Source of the DNA: Pelecanus crispus
Taxonomy: Eukaryota; Chordata; Aves; Pelecaniformes; Pelecanidae
Assembly: GCF_030463565.1 (NCBI RefSeq)
Contig: NC_134643.1
Span: forward strand, 77,435,721 to 77,499,720
Length of the DNA stretch: 64,000 nucleotides
Direction: 5' to 3'
Under the pieces are notes generated by a model, which saw only the letters and a list, made by a program, of their open reading frames with translations, had not been told where the DNA came from and searched no databases. Numbering within the stretch: position 1 is the first letter of the stretch; each line of letters opens with the position of its first letter. Shown piece after piece: positions 13,348-24,924 of this stretch. The translations under genes were made by a program, and so were the position numbers.

Positions 13348-15887
13348 GTACCTTGACTTTTTTTAAATTTCTTTTTCTTCTCATGTCATTAAATATAATC
13401 AGAAAAGTTGATACTGGGGATATTTTTAAGACCACATGAAAAGAAGTGAAAATGCACCTGAAATGCAAGAATGGTTTTCTGGTATTTTCCAGGCAGCTAA
13501 GGGAGAAACTGTAGCCTATAAAGGGGAAACTCCAATAAGAAATATTTCAAATCAGAGCAAGATACCTTTTTATTTGCCATGTTTTAAGAATATAAAAAAG
13601 ATTCAGTTCAACAAAGCTGGAATAATTTGGGAAGTGTTCTGTGAAAGATTGGGGGTTACTGATTAAGTAGAGATATTCATAGAGAGCTGGATAAGAAGTA
13701 GGGTGGCATAAAATGAGTCTGCTTAATTTAAGTTTTAATTTTAATGTGATCTAAGAAGCATCTCAGGATTTTCCCAGCAGTTTTGCTCCTCACCATGAAA
13801 TAAGACACTGCATGGGCACAGGCAAATTCAAAAGCGTGGCTGGAAATCTCTACCTGCCCGCCTCCATGGTTGGGGAGAGAGAGGCTGTACCTGAGCACCG
13901 GCAGCCGTGTCTCAGCGCATGGTGCCTTGTGTCAGGGTGGGATTTAATGAACATGGGAAAGCATTAGCAAACTATGGGGATAAGCATTCTTCCATGAAAC
14001 AAATTCCCATCTGAGCATCACAAGAGAGGTGCAGAAACCACGTACCATGCCCTGCCTTGGTCCCCAAAACCGTGCTTCATTGACACTGGTAAGTGACTAG
14101 AAAAGAAAGTCTGAGAATGCTTGTTCCAGATGGGACGTTTTTAACACCAGTTTTCTGGGCTGTTTTTCCTTATTATTGTAATTTTCAGGGCTCTTAATAT
14201 TTTGCAGACACATAATAACCAAGAAAAATACTGACGCAAGCAACACAAAATAACAGTGATTATTAACTGAGAAAGGCAGAAGGAAATCAAATGCAAGGAG
14301 CGGCTTTTAGAAAGCTGGCATTCATCCTTCCTTAGAAATTAGACCTCGGTGTGCCTTTTGTGCTTCTCTCAAGCTTCTCCTGTATGTACATAAAGAAAGA
14401 GAGAAGAAGAACAATTGTTTCTGCCCTTTGATTGCCTTTACATTCTTGCCCTGTCACCTTTACACTGGCAAGTAAGCCTTACGGCTGCCCAGAGAGCTGC
14501 TGGGCTGGGCGGGAGCTGCCACGCCAGGCTTTTTATTGCTTGCCCTGCAGCATTAAATTGAACTTGGCATTCAAGCAGGAAGGGAGTCATCCCTCGTGGT
14601 GGGAACGGCATGTTGGGCTGGGCAGCTCAGATGTCTCTGCCACCCTTAGCAACACCACCCAACCTGGCAGTGAGCAATGAGACATTGCTCCTGCAAGAAA
14701 ATAAATGTTTTTAAAGTGCTCCCTGGGCGATGTAAAATGGGTTATTCCTCATCACCTGGCAGAATTAGATCTAAAGTCTCTCTTGAAAGACTTCTGGTTC
14801 AGTCAATAGCCTATGGACTGTTGCCTACCCAAAGCACTCTCCTCCCCAAAATACACCTTCCCAGTGTTTCCTATTGCAGCATGCCACAAAACGTGATCAT
14901 TCCCAAGCTGTTCACCTCTCCTGTCCCATGTCTCCACCGGGAGCTGTTATCCCCCAGTGCCTCCCCTCCTCACTGCCTCTCCAGACAAACGGATTCTGGC
15001 TGCAGGCACGTACCAATTTTAAACAAAGTAGGAGCTAAAAGTCTCCTCCTGGGCCTTGATCACACAGGACTTATCTAAATCTCCAGTATCACTTCTCAGA
15101 TCTTCAGATGTCAGTTAAAGCCTGTCTCCAAACAAAAAAATGAACATTAGCTATTCGGCGACAAGGCTGAGGATGCAAAATCACAAACACGAGACAAAGC
15201 CAAGCAACTTGGGTCATTCTCTCCTCCTTGGGTGCCTGATGCTTCATCCAGGGCTGTGGTTGGGTTCAGCCCTATCTTCCCCAACTGTCCTCCCTGGGGA
15301 CTTGCTCCCCAGCCCAGGCCCTGCACCCATGCTGGTGGCTGGTGCCCACCGAGGCTGCACATCGCTGCTGAGCATCATCCTACAACAAAATCTTGGCCAG
15401 GCTTCCCTGGAGTGCAGTAGGCACCCTGGGATCCCTTGCATAGCCTGAGGGTCACTTTGGGAGGAGGATCACACACACAGAGGCCTGGGGGATTTTAGTC
15501 AACACCCGAGGTTACCCTACAATCACTGCAAGTGACTCCATCGAGGTGGGAAACAGGAGGAGACCTGTGCAGTCCCCTCTGCCTTCCTGCCTCTCGACAG
15601 CTGCTTCTTTCATTTCACACTTGCATGAGCCCTGGATCCTGTTAAAGAAGGAGGTGTTAGAACTGCTTTCGGCAGAAGTCCCTTCCTGAGACTACTGCGG
15701 GTATCTGCAGCACTCTGTGTGTCCATGAAAAAGGGAGATCACCACCCAAAGGGAGGGCGGCTTTGCCCTTTGCGGGGACAATGGTGAGTCCCAGGTTGAA
15801 TTTCTGCCCCTGCCCCATCTCTGCATCTGCAGGAAGCATGCCCTGCAGTACGGCAAAGCAGCATGCCCAGCTGTTACATGTGTATAC

Positions 15888-15989
15888 TCTACCCTTAATT
15901 GGTTTAGTGTGGACTTGGTAGTGTAGGTTAATGGTTGGACTGGATGATCTTAAAGGTCTTTTCCAACCTAAATGATTCTATGATTCTAT
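15888..15989 (+). mobile_element. CR1 LINE, 5'-truncated 3' tail
   Basis: About 100 bases match the 3' end of avian CR1 retrotransposons: a 'ggttggactggatgatctta' box, 'aaggtcttttccaaccta', and the terminal 'gattctatgattctat' repeat that defines CR1 3' ends in place of a poly(A) tail. Only the 3' UTR tail is present, as expected of severe 5' truncation, and there is no reverse-transcriptase sequence. It shares an unusual stretch (tctaccctt...ggacttggtagtgtaggttaatgg) with the copy at 61085-61380, so both belong to one subfamily. It sits in sense orientation in an SSPN intron. Confidence 0.92.
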
Positions 15990-17410
15990 TTAAAAGGAGA
16001 GATCCTCTCCCTTGGTGGAAAAAATAATAAAAAAAAAAAGACCACACAGGAAAATTTTGAGATCTCCTGTAGACTTCCTGGGCTATCTGCTAATATTTGA
16101 CAGATCACTAGCTGTGGTCCTCATCATGGCATCTCCTGCGGTAGCGTGACACCCTCTGCTCCTGCCCACCCAGCCCCAGCAGCCCACGCCATGACACACA
16201 CTGTGGTTCCTGTTCCCTGCATGGGCTCGTGCCTGAGCCACCACCACCTTCAAATGGGGTCCCCTGGATCCACATCTGCAAACCCTTCTGGTTTCAGCTC
16301 TGATAAATGTAAGAAGCCTTTTCCATGGGAAACTTGATCCATCTTAGGTTATTTATTTTCTTTTTGGCACGGAGCAAAACTAGTGCCAGTAAATATTGCT
16401 AAAATGTTTCTTCTTCATATGAGGAACCCGAAGGAGGATGAGCTGCCATGCTCTGACCTCATCATGTGCTGTATCTCCCCGCTTCCCTTTTCTCCTTCTA
16501 TTTAAACAGCAATTGCAGTGCCTTTCTCTCTGAGGCTGTTAAAAAACAGTTTTCCAGTGGCAAGTTCTGGTTCCTGGGCAGAGCTCACTACGTGGTTGTA
16601 TTTGCGATGTTGAAGTTGCCTCCAGGTCTGGCATGTGATTAATCTGCTGATGGGATCTCAGCACTCGCTGTCTTGTGCTCCCTCACAGGCAGTATTTGCA
16701 TTTGCCTCACCTTTGATATTTGGAAATGTGTTCATTTTCAGTGGCTCGCAGAGAGATTCCTCTGCAAACGTCTTGGGAGAATAATAAGTTATTTGGAAAT
16801 TGCCCTATGTCCCCACGCATCTCTGCTCACCTCTGAGGATTGCTGTTAAGAGCTGCCTGTGTATTTGGTGCTTTTTGAAGGGAGTCTAAGATTTCCTTCC
16901 CTTTAGGTACACAACAGGCAAATTCTTGTTTACTGTACCTGGAGTGCAGTAATTTAGGCTGTGGGTTTCATGCTATTTTGTACTGACTTCGGATAGAAAT
17001 TGGCAGCTAAATAAAATACGTGCCAGGGAGAATCCGGCACACCGTGTAGTCTTGGTTTAGTATCTCATTTATTAGGGAGGCCTGATTCTGTCTCCTGCTG
17101 GTCTGAATCCAGGGACTTCCAGCCAGTCCGCTAGGACTTCTGCATCGCAGAACAACTTTGGTCTGTCAGAGAGGAGGAACGGTCATCAATGTTTGTCCAT
17201 TTTCCTTTTCTCCCATCAAACACACTTGCACTACCTTTTGAAGTAATGCCACAGGCTTATGAATTACAGCATCTTGGTTTGGAGGGGGTCCATCAGTCAG
17301 TAGCGCTCCCTCCTGCGTGCTTTATATGAGGAGGTGTCCCCATTTTCCAACTTCACCTTTCCCATGGACCTTTACCTTGAAAGCTGCAGGGGTAAAGTAA
17401 TTGCATTTAA

Positions 17411-17460
17411 TAAGAGCCACCCTCATTTTGAAGCTGCCCTTGGTTTAAGGCTGCAGGGGA
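17411..17460 (+). repeat. Diverged direct repeat, copy A
   Basis: The stretch starting 'taagagccaccctcatttt' and ending 'ggtttaaggctgcagggga' recurs 660 bases downstream at 18071-18119, with one gap and roughly four-fifths of positions identical by eye. Flanking bases do not match. It may be a short local duplication or two fragments of an unrecognised dispersed repeat. Confidence 0.6.
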
Positions 17461-18070
17461 AGTCATTAAATTTAATAGTTAGCCAAGTCTTGGAAACGAA
17501 GCTTGCTGTAAGAATTTGGTGATATGGGGGAGAAAATGTATATAATGCTTTAAGATCTGCAATAAGCCCAAATATTTTTTTTTTTCAAGCTGGCAACTGA
17601 ATAGGAAGATTGATTCGCTCTGTAGATATAAGACAAATACATCAGGAGTGTGAATTTCAACAAGACATACATACTTGGAGTTTTAAGGTCATAAAAAATG
17701 CTTTTATATTGATAGTTTGCTTCTGGTATTGAGGTTAAGAGAGAGAAAGAGAGAAGTTGCTGTTTAAAATAACAGATTCCCAAACATGCCATGTGTCTGA
17801 CAGATAAGACGCCAAGAAAAAGAAATGTTTTTACAGTGCTGAACAGAACCAAAAATGCTATTTTGGCTAAACACAGAATATGATTTTAATATACATTCAC
17901 ACATATTTTGTATGCAGCACAGCAACTGCCAGTTCCAGCTATCAAAAGCAAGGGAAGTCCATATGCTCTGCTATCCAAAGGTCTCGGGTGCAACCCGGAA
18001 TGACAAAGGCTCTGAATCGCTGCCGGTTTCCATGTGCTTGTGGGGGTGGACTCTGCATAGCTACCCTTGC

Positions 18071-18119
18071 TAAAAGCCACCCTATTTTAAAGCTGCCACT
18101 GGTGTAAGGAGTAGGGGAG
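18071..18119 (+). repeat. Diverged direct repeat, copy B
   Basis: This is the partner of 17411-17460 in the same orientation: 'taaaagccaccctatttta', then 'aagctgccactggtgtaagg'. Both copies lie within the same SSPN intron, and the second is about 700 bases before the terminal exon. Confidence 0.6.
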
Positions 18120-18825
18120 TGACGAAACAGACCCTTGTCCTTCTCATGCCATAGCGAGGGCAGCACTGGGAAATGAAAGGTGCTCGCAGCTCTTTCATAC
18201 CTTTGAAAGACTTCTCCACCTTTATGGGGCAAGTTTTGGAAGGGGATTGATCACTGCCTGATTTGCAAGTACAAATCAGATTTGTTTGGGCATGCAAACC
18301 AAGAGCCGGCAATAACACATGAGCAAAGTTTCAAAAACACCTACTTCTCAGCACAGCCTGGGATAATATGTCAGCCCAAGCCTCAGTCTGCTCAGCTCTG
18401 CTTCAAGGCAACTGCACTAATTTATCTCAGCTGGTGACTGTAAGTCTAGCCAATGCAGGTACAACAGTAGAGGAAGAGGCTCCCTCCCTCTCTGTAAAGC
18501 TTCTGGCTGTACAGAGACATAGATTTCTCGGTGCTCTCATCAGGTCTCAAATTTGCAAGGCAATACTCATGTAAAATAGGCAAGGCAGAATTACTAGCTG
18601 TTGAGATGACCTGCTGAACTTGGCATCAAGTGGGAGTTATAGCTGTCTTGCAATTTTTGAAGCACACAATATCCAGATAGTGCACTGAATGCATGCATTC
18701 CCTGTGAAGTACATGTGCATGCATTCGTTCTGTGTTCCTCATTCTCTGTGTAGCTTGAAAAAGAGTTTTTTCCTGTTTTTTTCTTTCTTTTTCTTTTTTT
18801 TTTTTTTTATTATAATTTCTTTCAG

Positions 18826-19191
18826 CTGATGTATTTTCTCCTGAGTGCCCTGGGTCTGGTTGCCTGTGTTTTGGCAGTGGCTTTTGCTGCACACCATTAT
18901 TTGCAGATGACAAAATTTACATGCGATACCATCCTTGAGTCCTGCCAGTGCAAGCTGGACACCGCAGACCCCCTCAGTAGGACCTTCATCTACCAGGACG
19001 CAGCGGACTGTGGCAGCCTCACCAGCATGCTCAACCTGTACTTACTTCTGCAGATGGTTCTCAATCTGATCGCAGCCCTGGTGTGTCTGTCGGTATGCTT
19101 CGTGATGTGGAAACACAGATACCAGGTCTTTTATGTGGGCGTTCGGTTCTACCCTTTAACTGCTACTGAAGGCCAGCAACAGAAAGTATAG
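18826..19191 (+). CDS. SSPN: Sarcospan, terminal coding exon (third and fourth membrane segments, C-terminus)
   Basis: The exon begins directly after ttctttcag (18817-18825) and runs 121 codons to TAG at 19189-19191, in phase 0 with the exon at 13261-13347. Residues 1-23 (LMYFLLSALGLVACVLAVAF and on) form a hydrophobic third helix. Residues about 24-66 are the extracellular loop, with cysteines in FTCDTILESCQCKLD and AADCGS. Residues about 67-92 form the fourth helix. The tail MWKHRYQVFYVGVR followed by a short TATEGQQQKV end is the most conserved part of sarcospan. With the preceding exon this gives 150 residues, the same number I recall for human SSPN after the exon 1 junction. There is no frameshift or premature stop. 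The product acts in the sarcolemmal dystrophin-glycoprotein complex. Confidence 0.98.
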   Translation: MMYFLLSALGLVACVLAVAFAAHHYLQMTKFTCDTILESCQCKLDTADPLSRTFIYQDAADCGSLTSMLNLYLLLQMVLNLIAALVCLSVCFVMWKHRYQVFYVGVRFYPLTATEGQQQKV

Positions 19192-22100
19192 GGTCTGAGC
19201 TGGTGGGGAGTTGCAGCCAGGGAACGGAAAATGTCAGCATACTGCCGCCATAGACACCACGGATGGATGAGTGTTTGTAAGGTTTTTGACAAGGCAAAAC
19301 ATTCACACAGTTTTAATGAATATATTTTTCAATCATTTTAAGAGCATTTCATATGGCTGCTCTTGCAAAAAGTCCCTTGTGAGACTACCTAGAGGTCACA
19401 AAGTCCTAAAGATGCAGCTGTACAAATACTCACCAAAGAGGATCTTTAATAGCCATAGACAAAATGAGAGCCTAAAATATCATTGGGAACTCATCTGCAG
19501 GGTTACAGCAGTTAAGAAATAGGGTCCATTTCCCTCGCTGGTAGATATCTGTTCTTGCCTTCAGAGAAGCTATACCGATTCCTACGAGATAAGGATCTGG
19601 TCCAAACTGCTTAATTGTAATTATGCTGATAGTGCTTAGGGAATATATTGTGTCTTGGATGCTCTGGGTATAATCTATGCTAACCTGATGGGGATTTACC
19701 ATACAGAAATGTAATAAGGGAGGTCAAGACCTCTTCAAATGCAGGCTGAGACCAACAGCAAAGTGAATATGTCGATGACTGCCATATTAAATATACATAA
19801 GATTTTTCAGAATGACTAATGATGTAAGATTACCTAATCCAATTACTGATAAACAACAATATGAGTGGGTTGACTAACAGTGATTCGGTGGGCCCTGCCT
19901 GAGACCCCAGACAGATTTCTGAAGTATGAGCACTCAGCACTTTGTGAGAAAAGATCAATTTAAGAAACCTCAAGTTGCACTCCTAAAGTGGAAGACCCTA
20001 AATCACTAGTCACGTTGAAAACTATGTTGACATTGCTGTAATTGCAGGCTCCCAAGCCTGGCGACTAGCCAGTTCCACCAATTATACTCCAAGCACAAAA
20101 GGCCAAATGCATTTTTGGTGTAACTGCTCTGAAGACAATATCAGCCTTACACACCAGCAGTAGAGTTGGGCCAACAGCCCTGAAAGATATATCCCTGCAA
20201 CAATGAATGTTTTTAAAATGGGGTGGAGGGAGGGAAGCACGAAGAGACTGCCAGTCTCCCAAAGACTTCATTTATAATAATGAGGGCAAGAGAAAATGAT
20301 TTCTTAATAAGCAGCATAGATTAACCACATTCAAACAGTGCTTTTTCACCCTGAAATTGTGGCTCTAGAAGTGCTTTATGTCTTATTAGCCTTATACCGG
20401 GCCTTATACTGAGACAAGTGTGTCGGTTTGTCCCTCAAACTGTCATTTCCACTTGCACAGCATGGACTTCTAAATGTAGGAGCAATTCTGAGTTGGCAGC
20501 ATTTTGCACTGCCTGCCGAGAGCTGTGCAAGGGCAAGGCAGCTGGTGCTCACGCCCTGCCTTGACTAGGGATTTCCCGATCCCCGCCAGAGCAAGGGTGT
20601 TTCTGAGCTGGGGTGGAGCAATCACATGCCAGAAAAACTGTGCCACAATCATTAGCAAGGAGGAAGCAAGTGAAATTGCTATAAGGCTTCAAAGAAGCAA
20701 AAACTTCATTTTTCTGCAGCAAAAATAGCCACCAGGGAGTCAAAAACCCAGTCTGGCGAAAGCTAGTTGTCTAAGTAGCTCTAATCGTACCCCAAAACTG
20801 TCTTCCATACGGTGTTCACACCAGGACTAGACCAGCATACCTCCAGGGTCAGAAGATCACCACATAGTTAAGTCTCCCGTGGTCCACCTAGAGCACTGCT
20901 CTGTGTATGTGCTTGAGTATTTGTCATGGAAAGCGTTTCTAGAGTAGATGTAGCGTCACAAGGTGCTCTCTGCCAAGCTGCAAAATGAGGAGCTTCAGAA
21001 AAAGAAGGTTTTTGAGATCAGCTTCCAAATGGGCTTTTTTATGTACCTCAAAATAACACTCACTAGTAAACGTGGCCGCGGGGTACATTTGCAAGGGTCC
21101 CCGTCTGCTTGCCCACCTGTCGCCACCCATCCAAAGTCCCAAGCCTGGCTCCCAGGCATGCTCGGAGCAAGCTGAGACAGCAGTGGAGCGTGCGGGCAGG
21201 TTGGCAATGTAAGACCCAGCTGCAGGCGTCAACGGGGTCGTCCGCGCGGTGGCGGGAGCCAGCGCATCTTGCCCGACTCTGGTGGAGCATGCTGCAAGCA
21301 GCGCTCGTGGACCTGCGCCAGGGCCAGCCTCCCGTATGAGAGGGGTGCAGAGGGGTGCCTCTCACCTGCTGCTTGTGCTCAGATGTTGGTTTGTCCCCCG
21401 TCCCTCGCACGACACCGGCTGTGCTCTCTGTGGAAGCGTAGGGCAGAGGATATACCTGCCTCCCACCTACACAACCCTTGCTGTGCCTGCTCGTCCCTCC
21501 AGCCAAAAATGCAGGCTCTTCTCTCTGCAAAGAAGATAACAAGAAGTGGGAAAGAGATTGAGAGGAGGCTGAATGACAGCTGAACTTTGGGACTTCCTCC
21601 TGCCCTCGCCACCAGGTACTGTGCCCCAATGGCTGGCGAAGCAAGAGGAAGGCTCTGCTGGCAGAGCAGGGCATGCTTCCCACCCTGCCCTTTCCCAAAT
21701 GTCCTTGTTGTTCAGAAGATAACTTGGTCTGCAGCGCTCTAGCTTAGACTGTGCTGTGTGCAGGCCAGCAGCAGCGAGCTGTTTGTGGGAGACGGCTTGC
21801 TGGCCCCGGCCGAGTGGCATTTCCACCAGAGCCGGGCTTTTGTCTCCTTAATTCTTTCACTTCTGTCTCACCCACATGTTTTCACTCCCTGTCTCCCATC
21901 ACCTCCCAGGCGCTGGGCTCCCAGAGGCCAGCCCCTGTTCGATGGGGCTGGGCTCGCGTTGCCTGGCCTCTGCCAACTCACCCCTGGGTTTAAATTTGCT
22001 GGGACTCCTCTAGAGCACGAAAGACATGGCAGTGATGATCACAAAGTCACTGCAAATGCCTTCAGCACGGTGATGGGGAAGAGAAGGGAGATCCGGGTAA

Positions 22101-22294
22101 GAGACCCTGCTCCGCTTCATGAGCCGTGCACCTCCGTAACAACGCACCCTCCGCTTCGAGCCACCGCCGCTGAGTTCGGTTCACTAATCAGCGCACTGCA
22201 GCTTAACCCTTTGCTCTGGAAGAAAGCAATATTCATCATATATTCTGTTGGTGTTTTAATGCTTAATGAATAAATATGGGGCATTTTGAGCTAG
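19192..22294 (+). other. SSPN: Probable SSPN 3' UTR (end uncertain)
   Basis: Sequence after the SSPN stop codon has no intron signals I can rely on and no recognisable gene. Mammalian SSPN messages have long 3' UTRs, so an extended UTR is expected. The first plain AATAAA on the plus strand that I found is at 22269-22274, which would give about 3.1 kb. An ATTAAA at about 19787-19792 would give a short form. A fragment at about 19925-20020 resembles an old amniote repeat. The block 21060-21830 is GC-rich and carries long chance frames on both strands. Confidence 0.4.
22269..22274 (+). promoter_or_regulatory. SSPN: Candidate SSPN polyadenylation signal
   Basis: AATAAA in an AT-rich context (gcttaatgaataaatatggg) about 3.08 kb after the SSPN stop. 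It is the first canonical hexamer I found downstream on that strand. The downstream sequence is only moderately T/G-rich, so the assignment is tentative. Confidence 0.35.
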
Positions 22295-23265
22295 CAAAGA
22301 CTAACTTCTGTATTTCCTCTTTATATATCTCAAGAGCATAAAATCAAAACAGGAGAGATGGGGAAACAGACACGGTAGCGTTTGGAACCGGTTTCCCCCT
22401 GGGTATGGTTTTACAACATGTATTTTGCTCAGATCAAGAATTTCGGAAAGTACTAATTAAAGGATTTTCACCTACCACAGCATATTCAGACAGCTCCCAG
22501 CCTTTTCCTGGTGTCAGAGTCCACACAGACTGCATCAGGAGAAAGACTGGGACTAAAAGGCTCAGAAAGGACAGAGGTGTTGAAGAAAATCATTTTGTTT
22601 TAAGTCCTGGAATTTTATTCTCTGGGTGAATTCCACAGAAAGGGGTAGGATTAAACCCCTATGGACACACAGAATTTGTAAAGGGCTCAATGTAATTTAC
22701 TCTCACAAACCCAGGTGAGATTCTCATTTGCACCCTGGCCACTTTAGACTGTTTCCCCAGTGTAAAGGGGTTGTAAAGACAGCATCAATCATTTTTACAC
22801 CTACTTTATGGCCATTTTACACAGCTAAAAGGGCCCTTTGTGTAAATGAGAACTCAAGCCCTAGAGAATTTAATAGAGAGGAGATCCTTTCTATAGACTG
22901 TACTAGACCCTCTAATAGGGTCTATTCCTGGGATATAACTCTCTGCTGGATTTTATAGCTTGGCTTAAAGATCATCAGTCTCGATTAAATTCAGTTCTGC
23001 AAAACTTTTCCAAAGGCCGCACCCCCCCCCCCCGTGTCACGCCTGCTCCTCCACCCCGAGCACATGCAGACAGCGATGGTATTGCGTGGATAACTGCTTG
23101 TTTTTTAAAAGGAGAAGCAGCAGCTACCACTTTCCTCTGGCTCTGAGGCGTTTTGATGTTGTGCTATGCAAATACTGGAGCGACAATAACGGCAACGAAA
23201 AGGGAACTGAGACGTGGCACCTTACACGGAGCCAAAATGTCACATTCTCAACCCCACCAGGCACC

Positions 23266-23480
23266 GAGGTGGCACCCGCTCCTGATGGGGGGGGGGGGGC
23301 TGCACTTTGTACCCCTCTGGCGGGACGGGGGCCAGTGGACGAAGGGGAAGCACCGCCGGGTCCCGGCCCCGCGCCGGGGCTGCCACCAGCCCGCTCATCC
23401 TGCCACCGCCTTCATGTGACGGCCATCTGCGCCTCGCTGGCCCAGCCGGCTCTGCGTGGGCACCGCTTGGAGCTTAGCCT
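23266..23480. other. Small CpG-rich patch
   Basis: A dense cluster of CpG dinucleotides (for example ggcgggacggg, caccgccgggtcccggccccgcgcc written across 23320-23380) in otherwise CpG-poor intergenic sequence. It could be a small CpG island, an unmethylated enhancer or a non-coding RNA promoter, or only GC drift in an avian chromosome. No exon is recognisable next to it. Confidence 0.45.
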
Positions 23481-23536
23481 AAAAAACAGCTCTGCGCAAG
23501 AGCACTGGAAACTGCAATCAACTCGCAGGACTGGGG

Positions 23537-23540
23537 TTTT

Positions 23541-23572
<32 letters not shown>

Positions 23573-23574
23573 TT
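23537..23574. repeat. Poly(T) tract
   Basis: 38 bases of T interrupted once by C (23553). Nothing upstream or downstream looks like a retrocopy body, so I read it as a simple repeat. Its length may be unreliable in assembly. Confidence 0.9.
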
Positions 23575-24322
23575 CACACTACCAGCCAGTGCAGTATTTG
23601 CTTTGGGGGCCTTTCAAAACAGAAAGCACGCTGCTAGCGTGTGAGAGAAGCCACAGTTCAGGTCCTCTATATTTAGAAAGCCAGGATGTCATACCTCCCC
23701 TTGAAATTTTCATAGTCCCCTGCACCCCACCCACCCACCCACATACACATGCTTGCGTCTGGAAAATGTTTTTCGGTCTTAGCAAAGGGTGTTGGCTTAG
23801 GGGGATTCAGGGGAGGTCCAGAGGAACAACAGCAGCTCAGTCCCGAGCGAGAAGCTCAAAGCCTCCTTAAGGCGCTGGGCGGCACGGCAGGCAGGGGGGA
23901 CCCACCGCTCCTGGCCGGGCTCAGGCGGCTGAAGTCGAGGATGCCTCTCCTTGTCGGCCTGTAACATAAATCCCAAGGCAGGGCCAAGTTTTTCTGAGAC
24001 GTACGGAAACCCTCGGCCATGTCACACCAGGCAGCACTGTACCCTCAGCTGACAACGTCCTCCTGAACTCATTTTTAGGTGGCCACGCACAGACTGTAGC
24101 ACCTGTAGCAAGGGCTCCAAGAAGACGCATTTTGCTGCTAGCTCACCTCAGGTCTCTGCAGTTCCCCCCCGCCACGGGTTTTTGCTTTCTGCTCTGCTGC
24201 TGCCTCCTATAATCACTAATCAGTAGCATTTATCCTCTGCTAAATTGGCTCTGTAGTCAAATATCACAAACGATGATCGCATCTACAAAGACTGGGGTAC
24301 ATTTTTCTTTTGGTTTTGGTGC

Positions 24323-24924
24323 TGTCATGGTTTAACCCCAGCTGGCAGGTAAGCACCACAGAGCCGCTCACTCACTCCCCTCTCGCGGGATGGGGGAGGG
24401 AATCAGAAGGGTAAAAGTGAGAAAACTCATGGGTTGAGATGAAGACACATAATCTAATAAGTAAAACAAAAGCCATGCACACAAGCAGAGGAAAACAAGG
24501 AATTCATTCACTACTTCCCATGGGCAGGCAGGTGTTCAGCCATCTCCAGGAAAGCAGGGCTCCATCACATGTAACAGTTACCTGGGAAAACAAACACCAT
24601 CACTCTGAATGTCCCCCCCCCTTCCTTCTTCTTCCCCCAGATTTATATGCTGAACATGACGTCATATGGTGTAGAAGATCCCTTTGGTCAGTTGGGGTCA
24701 GCTGTCCCGGCCATGTCCCTTCCCAATTTCTTGTGTACCCCCAGCCTGCTCACTGGTGGGGTGGGGTAAGAAGCAGAAAAGGCCTTGACTCTGCGTAAGC
24801 ACTGCTCGGCAGTAACCAAAACATCCCTCTATTCTCAACACTGTTTCCGGCACAAATCCAAAACATAGCCTCATACTAGCTACCATGAAGAAAATTAGCT
24901 CTACCCCAGCCCAAAACCAGCACA
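24323..24924 (-). mobile_element. Solo LTR of an avian endogenous retrovirus
   Basis: A 602-base element that starts TGTCATGG and ends CAGCACA, so it has the TG...CA ends of an LTR. It is flanked by near-identical five-base direct repeats, GGTGC (24318-24322) and GGTAC (24925-24929), consistent with an integrase target duplication bearing one substitution. The body matches a bird LTR I recognise from many neoavian genomes (for example 'catgggcaggcaggtgttca' and 'gcctgctcactggtggggtg'). Read on the minus strand it has a TGACGTCA motif (24664-24657) closely followed by a TATA-like box (24650-24641), which looks like a U3 promoter and sets the orientation. No gag, pol or env sequence is adjacent, so the internal part has been lost by LTR-LTR recombination. 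Confidence 0.9.
24641..24664 (-). promoter_or_regulatory. Putative LTR promoter: CRE palindrome and TATA box
   Basis: On the minus strand the full CRE/ATF palindrome TGACGTCA (24664-24657) lies about 6 bases before a gcatataaat box (24650-24641). This arrangement is typical of a retroviral U3 core promoter. Any transcript would run toward lower coordinates, that is toward the SSPN 3' side and antisense to it. Confidence 0.5.

Larger units (their letters stand above)
13348..18825 (+). other. SSPN: SSPN intron between the two last coding exons
   Basis: A 5,478-base intron starting gtacct and ending in a long T-rich tract plus tttcag (18773-18825). It contains a CR1 3' tail at 15888-15989 and a pair of diverged direct repeats at 17411-17460 and 18071-18119. 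Open frames in it (for example 14677-15078 plus and 17550-17852 minus) show no known domain and no splice context, so I treat them as chance frames. No RNA gene was recognised. Confidence 0.9.
22295..24322. other. Intergenic stretch with homopolymers and a CpG-rich patch
   Basis: No gene recognised. It holds a C12 run (23022-23033), a G13 run (23287-23299), a T-rich 38-base tract (23537-23574) and a short CCCA repeat at about 23725-23742. The part 23266-23480 is visibly CpG-rich compared with its surroundings. The open frame at 23086-23637 runs through the G and T homopolymers and is not credible as protein. Confidence 0.7.

Noticed and set aside
21063-21698. 211-codon open frame, minus strand, the longest in the window
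   Set aside because: It lies in a GC-rich block where four other frames are also open. The composition looks random and no domain is seen.
23537-23574. T tract read as the poly(A) tail of a minus-strand retrocopy
   Set aside because: No gene-like body or target duplication beside it; CR1 in birds does not generate poly(A)-tailed retrocopies efficiently.
23086-23637. 183-codon open frame, plus strand
   Set aside because: It passes through a G13 run and a 38-base T tract that translates to polyphenylalanine; not a plausible protein.
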